From positions 62,001 to 126,000 of the forward strand of contig PKTB01000006.1 in NCBI GenBank assembly GCA_002869385.1: DNA of 64,000 nucleotides. Direction: 5' to 3'. A model generated the notes under the pieces. The model saw only the letters and a list, made by a program, of their open reading frames with translations. It was not told the origin of the DNA and did no database searches. The DNA is from Marinilabiliales bacterium (GTDB taxonomy: Bacteria > Bacteroidota > Bacteroidia > Bacteroidales > ML635J-15). A program made the translations under genes and the position numbers. Numbering within the stretch: the stretch's first letter is position 1; the number at the start of each line of letters is the position of its first letter. Shown here piece after piece: positions 55,896-64,000 of this stretch.

Positions 55896-58079
55896 TTAAT
55901 TTCCCATTTCGGAAATAAACTTAACGCGAATCATTCTCACCTCTTCTTCACTATAACCGGAATCTCCAAGTTCTTCCATAGCTTCTTCGAGTGAGTCTGT
56001 TTCTGCATCCTCTTTAAAGTATAAATAAATATCTTCAACAGCATCTTCATCAAGGATTGAATCAATATAGTAATTGATATTCAATCTTGTACATGAATTA
56101 ACAATTGCTTCAATCTCGTCAAGTAATTCAGGCATTTCTAAACCTGTAGCGTTGCATATCTCATCTAAAGGCATTTTCTTATCAATATTTTTAATAATAA
56201 ACACCTTATTTGTTGATTTATTTACAACTGATTTTACGATAAAATCCTGAGGTCTTTCGATTTCGTTTTCCTCAACATGCTTTTGAATAAGTTCGATAAA
56301 CTCTTTACCATATTTATGTGCTTTACCCTGTCCAACTCCTGAGACCATAGTAAGTTCATTCATAGTTATAGGATATTGAATTGCCATATCCTGCAAAGAA
56401 GGGTCACTGAAAATCACAAAAGGTGGAAGGTTTAACTTTTTAGCTATAGATTTACGCAAATCTTTTAGCATTGAGAACAAAACAGTATCTGTAGCAGAGC
56501 CACCGCCAAAACCTGAATCTCTTTCTTCAGAACCATCTTCGAAATTGTGGTCTTTAGTAAGCATAATACTTACAGGATTTTTTAGAAATTCTCTACCTCC
56601 ATCAGTAAGTTTTAGCAAACCATAATTAACAATTTCCTTTTCAATAAACTGATGAATTAACATTTGTCGGATTACTGCTTTCCAATGTCGTGCATTTTCT
56701 TCATTACCAGAACCAAATTCTTCAAGTTGTTCGTGTTTATATGTTGCAATTTCGTCTGTTTTTTTACCGACAAGAATATTGACTATATGCTCAGCTTTAA
56801 ATCGTTCTTTTACTCTAACAATTGTATTAAGTATGGTAAGAATATCTTCTTTGCCTTCAAATTTGGGTTTTGGATTTAAGCAATTATCACAATTCCCACA
56901 ATCCTCTTCCATTTCTTCGCCAAAATAATTAAGAAGTTGTTTCACTCTACAAACACTGGATTCAGCATAAGAAACTGTTTCAAAAAGAAGCTGTTTCCCT
57001 ATTTCCTGTTCGTTAACAGGTTTATTTTGCATGAACTTTTCCAACTTCTGGATATCATCATAACTATAAAAAGTTATACACTTTCCTTCTCCGCCATCAC
57101 GTCCGGCACGACCAGTTTCCTGATAATATCCTTCAAGACTTTTGGGTATATTGTAATGGATAACAAACCTTACATCAGGTTTATCAATACCCATTCCAAA
57201 AGCAATTGTTGCAACTATTACATCAACTTCTTCATGCAAGAACATATCCTGGTTTCTTGATCTAGTAGCTGAATCCATACCTGCATGGTAAGGAAGAGCT
57301 TTAATATCATTAACAACTAGCATCTCTGCAAGCTCTTCAACTTTCTTTCTGCTCAAACAATAGATAATCCCGGATTTACCAGTATTGTTCTTTATATATC
57401 TGATAATTTCTTTGGAAGCTTTGATCTTTGGTCTTACTTCATAGTAGAGATTATGCCTTCTAAAAGATGATTTAAAAACTTCAGCATCAAGCATGTCCAG
57501 GTTTTTCTGAATATCATGTTGCACTTTAGGTGTTGCGGTTGCAGTAAGTGCCATTAAAGGAGCACGACCAATTTCATTTATAATTGGTCGGATTCTTCTA
57601 TATTCAGGTCTAAAATCGTGTCCCCATTCTGAAATACAATGTGCTTCATCAACTGCAAAGAAAGATATTTTGAATTTCTTTAAAAACTCTACATTATCTT
57701 CTTTTGTAAGAGACTCAGGAGCTACATACAATAATTTAGTTTTACCACCAAGAATATCAGATTTTACCTGAGCAATTTCTGTTTTATTTAAGGATGAGTT
57801 TAAAAAATGGGCTACTCCACTGTCTGTGCTAAAGCCTCTCATCGAGTCAACCTGATTTTTCATCAATGCAATAAGAGGGGATATTATAATCGCAGTACCA
57901 TCAAGTAACATTGCAGGCAGCTGATAGCAAAGAGATTTTCCACCTCCTGTTGGCATTAAGACAAAACTGTCATTGCCATCAAGAAGGCTTAAAATCACCT
58001 CTTTTTGCTGTCCTTTAAATGTATTAAATCCAAAGTACTTTTTAAGAAGGTAAAATATTTGTTGTTCTTTATTATCCAT
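55896..58079 (-). CDS. recQ: RecQ-family ATP-dependent DNA helicase
   Basis: A 727-residue helicase. Motif I is MPTGGGKSLCYQLPAM, the DEAH box is FAVDEAHCISEWGHDFRPEY, and motif VI is YQETGRAGRDG. The RQC zinc site is VCRVKQLLNYFG...CGNCDNC, and an HRDC-like helical domain is visible at about 530-610. A C-terminal segment of about 120 residues (after residue 610) is longer than in E. coli RecQ and resembles the helix-hairpin extension seen in Bacteroidota. It unwinds DNA 3' to 5' in recombination and repair. Intact and of expected length. Confidence 0.95.
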   Translation of the reverse strand: MDNKEQQIFYLLKKYFGFNTFKGQQKEVILSLLDGNDSFVLMPTGGGKSLCYQLPAMLLDGTAIIISPLIALMKNQVDSMRGFSTDSGVAHFLNSSLNKTEIAQVKSDILGGKTKLLYVAPESLTKEDNVEFLKKFKISFFAVDEAHCISEWGHDFRPEYRRIRPIINEIGRAPLMALTATATPKVQHDIQKNLDMLDAEVFKSSFRRHNLYYEVRPKIKASKEIIRYIKNNTGKSGIIYCLSRKKVEELAEMLVVNDIKALPYHAGMDSATRSRNQDMFLHEEVDVIVATIAFGMGIDKPDVRFVIHYNIPKSLEGYYQETGRAGRDGGEGKCITFYSYDDIQKLEKFMQNKPVNEQEIGKQLLFETVSYAESSVCRVKQLLNYFGEEMEEDCGNCDNCLNPKPKFEGKEDILTILNTIVRVKERFKAEHIVNILVGKKTDEIATYKHEQLEEFGSGNEENARHWKAVIRQMLIHQFIEKEIVNYGLLKLTDGGREFLKNPVSIMLTKDHNFEDGSEERDSGFGGGSATDTVLFSMLKDLRKSIAKKLNLPPFVIFSDPSLQDMAIQYPITMNELTMVSGVGQGKAHKYGKEFIELIQKHVEENEIERPQDFIVKSVVNKSTNKVFIIKNIDKKMPLDEICNATGLEMPELLDEIEAIVNSCTRLNINYYIDSILDEDAVEDIYLYFKEDAETDSLEEAMEELGDSGYSEEEVRMIRVKFISEMGN

Positions 58080-58230
58080 TATCTATATAATGTAATTCCT
58101 TATTATTATCAAAGTTAGAACTTTTTTTTAATTATAAAAATGATTTTAACTATTCATTATGAAATTCACAATTTCGAAGGAAAAGAAACGTTAAAAACTA
58201 AATTTATACTAAATTAGCAAAAAAAAGTAA

Positions 58231-59208
58231 ATGTCAGATTTAAAAGAGCAAAAAATAATTGAGGCAGGGAAAAAGACAATTTTAGCTGAAGCAGATGCTG
58301 TAAAAAAGCTTGTTAATTTCATTAATTATGATTTTGCAAAAATTGTTGAAATAATTGCAAAATCAAAAGTGAGAGTTATTTTAACCGGCATTGGCAAGAG
58401 TGCTAACATTGCTATGAAAATTGTTGCAAGTCTTAATTCTACAGGAACTCCTGCAATTTTTATGCATGCTGCAGATGCTATTCATGGTGACCTCGGTATA
58501 GTTCAGAATGATGATATTGTTATTTGCTTATCTAAAAGTGGAAACACCCCTGAAATCAAAGTTTTAATACCATTAATTAAGAATAATGGAAATACACTAA
58601 TTGCCCTTGTTTCTGATACTGATTCATTTCTAGCAAAATCTGCTGATTTTATTTTAAGTGCAAGTGTTGATTCAGAAGCATGCCCCAATAACCTTGCCCC
58701 GACATCAAGTACAACTGCACAACTAGCAATGGGTGATGCGCTTACAGTTGCCCTTCTGGAACATCGTGGTTTTACATCTAATGACTTTGCAAAATTTCAT
58801 CCCGGAGGATCTTTAGGTAAAAAGCTATATCTAAAAGTTGATGACATAATTCTACTTAATGAAACTCCTCAAGTAAACAAAGAAGCCGATATAACTCAAA
58901 TAATAACAGAAATAACAAGTAAAAGACTTGGGGCAACCGCAGTTTTAGACGAAAATAAACATGTTTTAGGAATCATTACAGATGGTGACCTTAGAAGAAT
59001 GCTAATAAAATATGGTAATAATTTGGCTGATCTTAATGCAGAAAAAATTATGACAAAAGACCCAAAAACAGTAGATTATGGGGAATTAGCTGTGAATGCT
59101 CTAAGAATAATACGTCAGAATAATATTACACAGGTTATTATTACCAAAGACGAAGAATATATAGGCATGGTTCATTTACATGATTTGATGCGCGAAGGAA
59201 TTGTTTAA
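58231..59208 (+). CDS. kdsD: KpsF/GutQ-type arabinose-5-phosphate isomerase
   Basis: A 325-residue protein. The SIS domain (about 30-180) has ILTGIGKSANIAMKIVASLNSTG, HAADAIHGDLGIV and CLSKSGNTPEIKVLIPLI, with NLAPTSSTTAQLAMGDALTVALLEHRGF near residue 160. Two CBS domains make up the C-terminal half (DENKHVLGIITDGDLRRMLIKYG). It converts ribulose-5-phosphate to arabinose-5-phosphate, the first step to KDO for lipopolysaccharide. Its stop overlaps the stop of the convergent ClC gene by a few bases. Confidence 0.95.
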   Translation: MSDLKEQKIIEAGKKTILAEADAVKKLVNFINYDFAKIVEIIAKSKVRVILTGIGKSANIAMKIVASLNSTGTPAIFMHAADAIHGDLGIVQNDDIVICLSKSGNTPEIKVLIPLIKNNGNTLIALVSDTDSFLAKSADFILSASVDSEACPNNLAPTSSTTAQLAMGDALTVALLEHRGFTSNDFAKFHPGGSLGKKLYLKVDDIILLNETPQVNKEADITQIITEITSKRLGATAVLDENKHVLGIITDGDLRRMLIKYGNNLADLNAEKIMTKDPKTVDYGELAVNALRIIRQNNITQVIITKDEEYIGMVHLHDLMREGIV

Positions 59209-60974
59209 TCACTTGAGAACTTTTTCAGCATCTGCCTGTATTTTGTAAACACTCTTGCTCTGCTGACAAATCCAATGTATTTACCATTATCAACAACAGG
59301 AAGATTAAAGTCATTGCTTTTTTCAAAAATTTCCGCTATTTCTTTAACTCCCATTTCAGCACTGACAATATGCTTGGGCATATACATTAAATCTTTAATA
59401 AAAACTTCATCATATAATTCAGAATTAAAAATCATATGTCTTACATGATCAAGATAAACCAGACCTTTAAAATTGTTCTCTTCATCAATTACTACAAAGA
59501 CATTTCTATGAGAATGTTTAATCACTTCGACCAAATCTCTGAGAGTATCTTCCTCCTTAAGAGCTTTGAAGTTTTTCTCAATCAAATGTTCTATTTTTAA
59601 CATTGAAAGCATGTTTTTATCAGCATTATGAGTTAAGAGCTCTCCTCTTTTTGCAAGGAATATTGTATAAACAGAATTTGGCATAAAAACTCTTACAGTA
59701 AAAAATGCTATAGCAGAAACAATCATTAAAGGAACAAAAAGGCTATAACCACCTGTAATTTCAGCTATTAGGAAAATTGCTGTTAATGGAGCATGTATGA
59801 TACCTGCAATAAGCCCTGTCATCCCGACAAGTGCAAAATTTGTTTTAGATATATTAAATCCTAAAGAATTTGATATATGTGTAAATATCAATCCTAAATT
59901 TGCTCCCAGAAATAATGCCGGAGCAAAAATCCCTCCTACACCTCCTGCATTAAATGTAGCACCCGTTGCAAATATTTTTAATAAAACAAGCAATCCCAAT
60001 ATTATTGCAATGCCAAGCCAGGAGTTCCATCCGGCATAAAACGAATTCTCAAATAGAAATGATGTATCTCCCTCAATTGCCATATTTACAGCTTCATATC
60101 CTTCTCCATAAAGACTAGGAAAAAGAAAAATCAAACCGCCTAATATTAAGGAACCAAGAATAAATCTACCCCACACAGATTTCCATTTGTGAAACACTTT
60201 GTTTATCCACATGTAAAGTTTTGAAAAATATACAGATAGTAACCCACATAAAACACCAAATATTAAGTAAAATGGAACATCTTTTAATACAAATGGGTCA
60301 ATATTCTCAGCAAGGTATAAAAAATTCTGTCCAAGAAATAAGTATGAGGTCAATGCAGCAGATAATGAAGCTAATAATAAAGGCAAAAGGGACGATAGTG
60401 TTAAGTCTAGCATTATCACTTCTAATGTAAAAATGATAGCTGCGATAGGTGCTTTAAAGATTGCAGCTATTGCTCCTGTGCAAGCACATCCAATAAGTAA
60501 AATAATTTGACGATAGCTTAAATGAAACAATTGCCCAACATTACTACCTATTGCAGCACCGGTAGCTACAATTGTGCCTTCCAAACCAACTGAACCACCA
60601 AATCCAACAGTAAAAGAGCTACCGACAATTCTTGACCACATATTATGTCTTTCAATTTTTCCCTGATTCTTTGAAATATTGAATAATACCATTGGTATCC
60701 CATGCCCAGGTTCTTTTCGCACAACGTATTTCATAAACAGAACTGTCATCAAAATCCCAAAAGCAGGTAACACAATAAAAAGATAACTCAATGAGTACTC
60801 GTCAATTACATACACCACACAATGTCTTATAAAGTGAACAGCATTCTTCATTATTACTGCCGCTAGACCAACGGCTATGCCAACAAATACCGATAGGACA
60901 AGAATAAAGTTCCTGTCTTTAATATGTTTGACACGCCATATAAGGAATCGTTTGAGCAGTTCTTTAAAGTACAT
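59205..60974 (-). CDS. ClC-family chloride channel/antiporter with CBS domains, second copy
   Basis: A 589-residue paralogue of the protein at 20243-22015, with the same layout and closely similar N-terminus (LLKRFLIWRVKHIKDRNF). Filter motifs are GHGIPMVLFN, GLEGTIVATGAAIGS (Pro of GxEGP replaced by Thr, gating Glu kept) and GGVGGIFAPALFLG. CBS motifs are VIDEENNFKGLVYLDHVR and VVDNGKYIGFVSRARVF. It is convergent with the kdsD-like gene with overlapping stops, and divergent from the patatin gene. Confidence 0.94.
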   Translation of the reverse strand: MYFKELLKRFLIWRVKHIKDRNFILVLSVFVGIAVGLAAVIMKNAVHFIRHCVVYVIDEYSLSYLFIVLPAFGILMTVLFMKYVVRKEPGHGIPMVLFNISKNQGKIERHNMWSRIVGSSFTVGFGGSVGLEGTIVATGAAIGSNVGQLFHLSYRQIILLIGCACTGAIAAIFKAPIAAIIFTLEVIMLDLTLSSLLPLLLASLSAALTSYLFLGQNFLYLAENIDPFVLKDVPFYLIFGVLCGLLSVYFSKLYMWINKVFHKWKSVWGRFILGSLILGGLIFLFPSLYGEGYEAVNMAIEGDTSFLFENSFYAGWNSWLGIAIILGLLVLLKIFATGATFNAGGVGGIFAPALFLGANLGLIFTHISNSLGFNISKTNFALVGMTGLIAGIIHAPLTAIFLIAEITGGYSLFVPLMIVSAIAFFTVRVFMPNSVYTIFLAKRGELLTHNADKNMLSMLKIEHLIEKNFKALKEEDTLRDLVEVIKHSHRNVFVVIDEENNFKGLVYLDHVRHMIFNSELYDEVFIKDLMYMPKHIVSAEMGVKEIAEIFEKSNDFNLPVVDNGKYIGFVSRARVFTKYRQMLKKFSSD

Positions 60975-61102
60975 TTACATGTAAAAATTTAGGCTTGCAA
61001 AGATGATACTTTTTTTTGAATTTTCACAAAATATTATATCCTATCTTAAAGTTTATTATATGAAAGTTTTTGTGTAATTTTGATGTACTTAGATAATTGA
61101 CT

Positions 61103-61861
61103 ATGAAAAAATACGAATTAGGAATAGCATTAAGTGGAGGGGGATCAAGAGGGTTTGCACATCTCGGCATATTAGCTGGATTAAATGAGAGAGTCATATA
61201 CCCTGAAGTTATCTCAGGAACAAGTGCCGGTTCAATTGTAGGAGCATTATATGCAGCAGGATTAGACCCTTACGATATTTATAAAAACTTCAAAAAGCTT
61301 AAATTTACTGATTTCACTAAGATGCACCTACCAACTGACGGTTTGTTTTCTTTTGACAATCTTCGTGCAAGATTGGAAAAAATAATTCTACAAAAAACTT
61401 TTGAAGAATTAGAACTTCCTCTCTTTATTTGCGTTGCAAACTTCAATAAATGTACAGCTGAGTATATAAATTGTGGACCATTACACAAAATAATTCAAGC
61501 AAGCTGTGCTATCCCTGTATTGGTTTCTCATGTAAAAATAAATAATACGTATTATGTTGATGGAGGACTAGTTGACAATTTGCCTGTGAAACCATTGGTG
61601 AGAAGATGTAAAAGAATTATTGGAGTAAACATCTCTCCATATGAAGAGATTAATAAAATTGATAGTCTTTTTCAGGTGGCAGCCAGGACTTTCCAGATTA
61701 GTCTAGATAATAATGTAAGATATAACAAAAGCAAGTGTCACATTTATATCGAACCCAAAAATATGATTAAGTATAATATGCTGGAAAATAAACACAGCGA
61801 CGAGATCTTTGAAATCGGGTATAATCATGCAAAGAAAATGAGCCTGAAAGCTGTAAATTAA
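61103..61861 (+). CDS. patatin-like phospholipase
   Basis: A 252-residue protein from ATG 61103 (the upstream TTG is less likely). It has the oxyanion-hole segment LSGGGSRGFAHLGIL, the nucleophile elbow GTSAGS (Ser near residue 40) and the Asp of the catalytic dyad in YVDGGLVDNLP. No signal peptide, so likely a cytoplasmic or membrane-associated lipid acyl hydrolase, RssA-like in size. TAATTTTG at 61075-61082 is a possible -7 box. Downstream lies a palindromic gap shared with the convergent LytTR gene. Confidence 0.93.
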   Translation: MKKYELGIALSGGGSRGFAHLGILAGLNERVIYPEVISGTSAGSIVGALYAAGLDPYDIYKNFKKLKFTDFTKMHLPTDGLFSFDNLRARLEKIILQKTFEELELPLFICVANFNKCTAEYINCGPLHKIIQASCAIPVLVSHVKINNTYYVDGGLVDNLPVKPLVRRCKRIIGVNISPYEEINKIDSLFQVAARTFQISLDNNVRYNKSKCHIYIEPKNMIKYNMLENKHSDEIFEIGYNHAKKMSLKAVN

Positions 61862-61862
61862 A

Positions 61863-61877
61863 TGACCGATGACCGGT
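61863..61877. repeat. GATGACC-type short repeat, second site
   Basis: ATGACCGATGACCGG follows the patatin stop directly. Its first 12 bases recur, as reverse complement on the plus strand, at the cysS 3' gap around 22195. Probably a dispersed intergenic repeat; its role is unknown. Confidence 0.3.
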
Positions 61878-61962
61878 GTTTGAAGTAAGTATCACGTATT
61901 AAGATAAAAATCACATAATATGAGTTTCATTGATTGAAACCTGTAAATTATTTAAGAAACAA

Positions 61963-61988
61963 TAAATGCGTACGGCCGTACACATTTA
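61963..61988. other. 26-base near-perfect palindrome with GC core between convergent genes
   Basis: GTACGGCCGTAC (61970-61981) is a perfect palindrome. One mismatched pair flanks it, then TAAATG / CATTTA on either side. A smaller GTTTCA-TTGAT-TGAAAC hairpin lies at 61924-61940. The core is far more GC-rich than its surroundings. It sits between the stops of the patatin and LytTR genes and has no clear T-run, so it may be a protein-binding site or a bidirectional terminator. Confidence 0.5.
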
Positions 61989-62001
61989 AAGTTTGATCGC
62001 A

Positions 62002-62745
62002 CTAAAACTTCAATATCTTCTTGAGCTCAACACTACCATGACGACTTGTCTTGACAGACTTGCCATTTTTTAATATTATTACATGTGTATCCTTACTGTA
62101 AGCCTGTATTTCCTTAATGTAGTTAATGTTTACAATAGATGATCGATGAACTCTTACAAAAGAAGATGCAGGTAAACTCTTTTCATAGTTTTTCATTGTA
62201 GCATTTTTAACATACTCCTTTTTATCAGTATTTATAACAACATAATCATCTGCAGCCTGAATAAAATAAATATCACCAACAGGAATAATAAATATATTAC
62301 CTGACTCTTTAACTACCACTCTGTCAATCTTTTGATCTGACGGAGAAACATCCTCCAATAATGGTTTATAATCCTTTAGTTCACCTGCTTTATCTTCAAA
62401 TCGTTTCTTAGCTTTATCAATTGCTTGATCGAATCGACTTTTCGAAAATGGTTTTAATAAATAATCTGTTGCATTTTTCTCAAATGCTTTAAGTGCGTAC
62501 TCTTCATAAGCAGTTGTAAAAACAATTATAGGAGGATTATCAATTAACTCTAGCATTTCAAATCCTGTTAGCTTGGGCATTTGAATATCAAGAAAGACAA
62601 GGTCCGGCTTTTTATAATTTATTGCTTTTAATCCATCAAAACCGTTTTGATATTCTCCCATAATTTCAATATCAGGATAATCTGAAAGATATTCTTTAAT
62701 AATCTGAATTGCTAATTGCTCGTCGTCTATAATTATTGCTCTCAT
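62002..62745 (-). CDS. LytTR-family response regulator
   Basis: A 247-residue response regulator. The receiver domain (1-120) has acidic residues in RAIIIDDEQLAIQII, the phospho-Asp in PDLVFLDIQMPKLTGFEML, the Thr in IVFTTAYEEYALKAF and the Lys in DYLLKPFSKSRF. The LytTR DNA-binding domain (about 145-247) has VVKESGNIFIIPVGDIYFIQAADDYV and FVRVHRSSIVNINYIKEI. It lies 5 bases downstream of its cognate histidine kinase. Regulates transcription on phosphorylation; target genes unknown. Confidence 0.95.
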   Translation of the reverse strand: MRAIIIDDEQLAIQIIKEYLSDYPDIEIMGEYQNGFDGLKAINYKKPDLVFLDIQMPKLTGFEMLELIDNPPIIVFTTAYEEYALKAFEKNATDYLLKPFSKSRFDQAIDKAKKRFEDKAGELKDYKPLLEDVSPSDQKIDRVVVKESGNIFIIPVGDIYFIQAADDYVVINTDKKEYVKNATMKNYEKSLPASSFVRVHRSSIVNINYIKEIQAYSKDTHVIILKNGKSVKTSRHGSVELKKILKF

Positions 62746-62750
62746 AGTTT

Positions 62751-63794
62751 CTATTTTGATTCCTGTATCTCCAGAATTACCTTAAAGATACCATCTTTTT
62801 TTGTAAATTTTAATAAATTACGATTCCCGTATATTAAATGAAGTCTCTCAGCTGTTGTAGACAATCCTATTCCACTTCCTATATGAGAGATACTTTCAGG
62901 ATCATAATTATTTGAAATCTCAATTTTTAATTTATTATCACTGATTTCAGCATTAAATTTTAGTTTAACAATTTCCAAACTTTCAGAAACAGCATGCTTT
63001 ATCACATTCTCAAAAAGTGGTTGCAGAATCATAACAGGAACTTTGAAATCCAGAATTTCATTGTCAAATTCCATTTCTACTTCAACTCTATCACCAAACA
63101 TTTGTTTTTCAATATCAAAATAAGTTTTAGTATAATGTAATTCATCTTCGAATCTGATGAAATCAATATCTTTTTGTTTTAGGCTATATCTAAAATAATC
63201 TGAAAGGTTAACAATCATTTCTCTGGCTTTTTCAGGCTCGATAGTAATCAAAGCATTGACAGAATTCAAACTGTTAAATAAGAAATGTGGATTTACATAA
63301 GCTTTTAGGGCATTTAGCTTAGTCTCGGTAAGCATTGTTTTAAGTTTTTCTTCTGATTTTGTCTTTTCATTATAATTATTAAATACAATTAACAAACGAT
63401 ACGATAAAGCAAAAATAGAAAACAAGAATACTCCTATTGTAAACTGATACATGTGATGTCTTTTGAAGACTATTGACCCCTCACTTAACTTTTCAAGAAG
63501 ATTTTCAATAACGAAGTTAAAGCCCATCCATATAATAACAATGAGTAATCCACTTGAGATAAAAACGATTACAGTTCTAATGTTTCGTTTTACTCACATG
63601 CTATATTTTACAACGTACCAGATTCCGATTCCAAGCACCGCAAAAGAGCTATTTTGAACAAATGATTGCAATATCGCTGAAACAATATCTATATCGAATA
63701 CTAAATGCAAAACAAAAACCTGAGCAGTAATCATAACTCCCCAGATAACAGCATAAATTGTTGAAAATTTCCTATCGTAAAAAGGATTTCTCAT
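62751..63794 (-). pseudogene. LytS-type sensor histidine kinase, interrupted by in-frame TGA
   Basis: A 348-codon frame starting MRNPFYDRKFSTIYAVIWG. Two helices precede TGA at 63594-63596, after VLGIGIWYVVKYSM. The same frame continues VKRNIRTVIVFISSGLLIVIIWMGFN and two more helices, completing a four-helix sensor. The catalytic part then has the phospho-His in AYVNPHFLFNSLNSVNAL and a HATPase N-box in ILQPLFENVIKHAV, followed by the G-box GSGIGLSTTAERL. An internal ATG at 63527 would keep the kinase core but lose two of four membrane helices. TCA (Ser) to TGA is one base. It lies between a LiaF-like gene and the LytTR regulator. Confidence 0.85.
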
Positions 63795-63799
63795 TTAGT

Positions 63800-64000
63800 T
63801 TAATTTTGTATTTCACCTCCACCAAAAACAGCTTCAGCTTTAATTATTAGCTTTCTTGTCCTATCAATGTTTTCTATTGGCACATGTCTCCTTTCATCAT
63901 TAAATCCACCAAAAACACCAGATGTTTCAAGTGTTACATCCCAATCCTCGTGCAGATATATTTTTACACCACCAAAAACGCATTCAATTTTTAGTATATT
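63800..64000 (-). CDS. LiaF/cell-wall-stress-type membrane protein, C-terminal part only (start outside the window)
   Basis: This frame is open from the window edge to TAA at 63800-63802 and holds 66 residues. It has the repeated VFGG pattern of LiaF-like C-terminal domains (KIECVFGGVKIYLHEDWDVT, then TSGVFGGFNDERR, then AEAVFGGGEI). These proteins act with LytS- or LiaS-type sensors in envelope-stress signalling. It ends five bases before the histidine kinase start, supporting one three-gene operon. Confidence 0.82.
   Translation of the reverse strand, partial: NILKIECVFGGVKIYLHEDWDVTLETSGVFGGFNDERRHVPIENIDRTRKLIIKAEAVFGGGEIQN

Noticed and set aside
1..64000. Reassignment of TAA or TAG to an amino acid as a whole
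   Set aside because: TAA and TAG end almost every complete gene here, with non-coding sequence, terminators or a neighbouring gene directly after. A simple global recoding would fuse unrelated genes.
1..64000. CRISPR arrays, tRNA or rRNA genes, insertion sequences, prophage or plasmid origin
   Set aside because: No regularly spaced direct repeats, cloverleaf-like segments with CCA-type ends, transposase or integrase motifs, or replication genes were seen on either strand.

Overview
The window looks like chromosomal DNA of an AT-rich, envelope-heavy Bacteroidota bacterium, probably of the Bacteroidales/Marinilabiliales type. The clues are secreted proteins with type IX secretion (T9SS) C-terminal sorting tails (about 16930-17160, 40930-41160, 45980-46200), Bacteroidota-style promoters (TTTG then TAnnTTTG), a LytS/LytTR pair, a PafA-like phosphatase relative, Omp28, a short RpoD-like sigma factor and GCTDP-type lipoproteins. 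I saw no rRNA, tRNA, CRISPR array, transposase or phage gene.

Layout. 1-1876: GNAT-like and radical SAM genes, which may be the edge of the polysaccharide locus. 1878-5618: secreted proteins, including a C1 peptidase. 5628-14083: an exopolysaccharide block on the + strand (asparagine synthase-like, GT4, Wza-like export lipoprotein, Wzc-like tyrosine autokinase, WecA/MraY-like initiating transferase, lytic transglycosylase), running into uvrA (14085-16907). 16926-26356: a T9SS trypsin-like protease, a ClC channel/transporter, cysS, a lipoprotein alkaline phosphatase and ilvE. 26403-30741: a NYN/LOTUS protein, then a tight five-gene unit (RRM protein, cold-shock protein, nitronate monooxygenase-like, divergent RpoD-like sigma, second cold-shock protein) behind a long leader. 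32180-37890: an arsenic/organoarsenical operon with a recognisable promoter/operator, followed by a thioredoxin and a small membrane protein. 38040-53148: a mix of envelope and secreted proteins plus sufS. 53349-64000: a DUF1015 protein, GT2, recQ, kdsD-like, a second ClC, a patatin and a LiaF-like/LytS/LytTR regulatory unit cut by the window end.

The most unusual feature is coding continuity across stop codons. Ten genes are interrupted by eleven in-frame stops (7 TAA, 2 TAG, 2 TGA), with the same reading frame and homology resuming directly after each stop, and I found no frameshifted gene. All ten encode exported or membrane proteins, while the housekeeping genes are intact. In addition, none of the 58 terminal stop codons I read is TGA. 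Base errors in the assembly, real pseudogenisation and stop-codon readthrough/suppression are all possible explanations. I cannot separate them from sequence alone, so interrupted genes are typed as pseudogene with the stop position given.
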